Positions 23,589 to 23,725 of a stretch of DNA of 23,725 nt are shown in pieces; the stretch's first letter is position 1, and every line of letters starts with the position of its first letter. The translations under genes were made by a program, and so were the position numbers. Source of the DNA: a virus. The notes beneath the pieces were generated by a model that saw nothing but the letters and a program-made list of their open reading frames with translations, was not told the DNA's origin and did no database searches. The stretch covers positions 1 to 23,725 of IMG/VR virus record IMGVR_UViG_3300010430_000456; one strand, written 5' to 3'.

Positions 23589-23725
23589 TGTAACAATTGA
23601 TTTCTTTGATATTCATATTGGTGCCACATCAAGTGAAACGGTTGAAATTTACTGGAAAAACGGAACACATGTTGGATTTGAAAGTAATTCTGCTGCTTGG
23701 ACATTAATAGGTTCGACTACAGTGA
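23441..23725 (+). CDS. Fragment of a secreted or surface-type beta-rich protein (both ends missing)
   Basis: The plus-strand frame is open from well upstream to the window end. From about 23461 it reads as a convincing protein: DTLFWVANADSGAGTF, then a GGNGQNGNMFDLDAL motif, NVTIDFFDIHIG, TVEIYWKNGTHVGFE and AAWTLIGS. I associate this pattern with extracellular beta-sandwich repeats in large bacterial surface proteins, especially those of Bacteroidota, and less often with phage tail proteins. It has no start codon of its own on the vRNAP side, so it is a 5'-truncated fragment and it also runs off the right edge. Codons such as GCC, GGC and GGT are more frequent than in the phage genes. Confidence 0.6.

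Noticed and set aside
1-23725. Prophage, integrase, attachment site, CRISPR, tRNA or insertion sequence
   Set aside because: No integrase or repressor-like protein, no transposase, no regularly spaced repeats and no cloverleaf were noticed on either strand. N4-like phages are lytic, and the right-end join has no visible attachment repeat.

Overview
The window is a piece of an N4-like podovirus genome (Schitoviridae type), AT-rich and very compact. The decisive evidence is the giant leftward gene on the minus strand (about 13176-23440). It encodes a protein of about 3,450 residues that carries a T7-like single-subunit RNA polymerase core in its middle third, which is the architecture of the N4 virion RNA polymerase (vRNAP, about 3,500 aa). 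The rightward genes before it also fit the N4 replication module: an N4-type family A DNA polymerase, a PD-(D/E)XK nuclease, a helicase-primase, a P-loop ATPase, an N4-type single-stranded DNA-binding protein and a RuvC-like resolvase. No integrase, repressor, tRNA or CRISPR was seen. The host cannot be named from this sequence; a Gram-negative bacterium is the default inference for N4-like phages.

Layout. (1) 1-2762, rightward: nucleotide metabolism and small genes. These are the C-terminal part of flavin-dependent thymidylate synthase ThyX (cut by the window edge), small unknown genes, a small membrane protein, a DUF5664/MazG-like dNTP pyrophosphohydrolase domain protein, a zinc-binding phage protein and a second membrane protein. 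(2) 2759-5929: a DNA polymerase split into an exonuclease/thumb gene and a palm/fingers gene, with an unrelated 187-codon gene between them; all three reading frames overlap. (3) 5930-6240: a small gene, then the longest gene-free stretch among the rightward genes (71 bp), which holds two hairpins. (4) 6241-13219: recombination and replication genes ending with a small membrane protein. (5) 13176-23440, leftward: vRNAP, whose 3' end overlaps the last rightward gene tail to tail by 44 bp. (6) About 23440-23725: a rightward, start-less coding fragment of a secreted or surface-type beta protein that is fused head to head to the 5' end of vRNAP. This looks like a chimeric join or rearrangement.

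How the parts work together. In N4, vRNAP is packaged in the virion, injected with the DNA, and transcribes early genes from hairpin promoters. The middle genes seen here then supply nucleotides (ThyX, pyrophosphohydrolase), replicate the genome (polymerase, primase-helicase, SSB) and process recombination or replication intermediates (PD-(D/E)XK nuclease, ATPase, RuvC-like resolvase, DHH phosphoesterase). vRNAP is a late gene on the opposite strand. The most unusual observations are the split polymerase with its unidentified inserted gene, the SLFN tail shared by the SSB and a small neighbouring protein, the zincin signature in the vRNAP C-terminal region, and the right-end junction. All family assignments come from motif reading and recalled homologues; no search was run.
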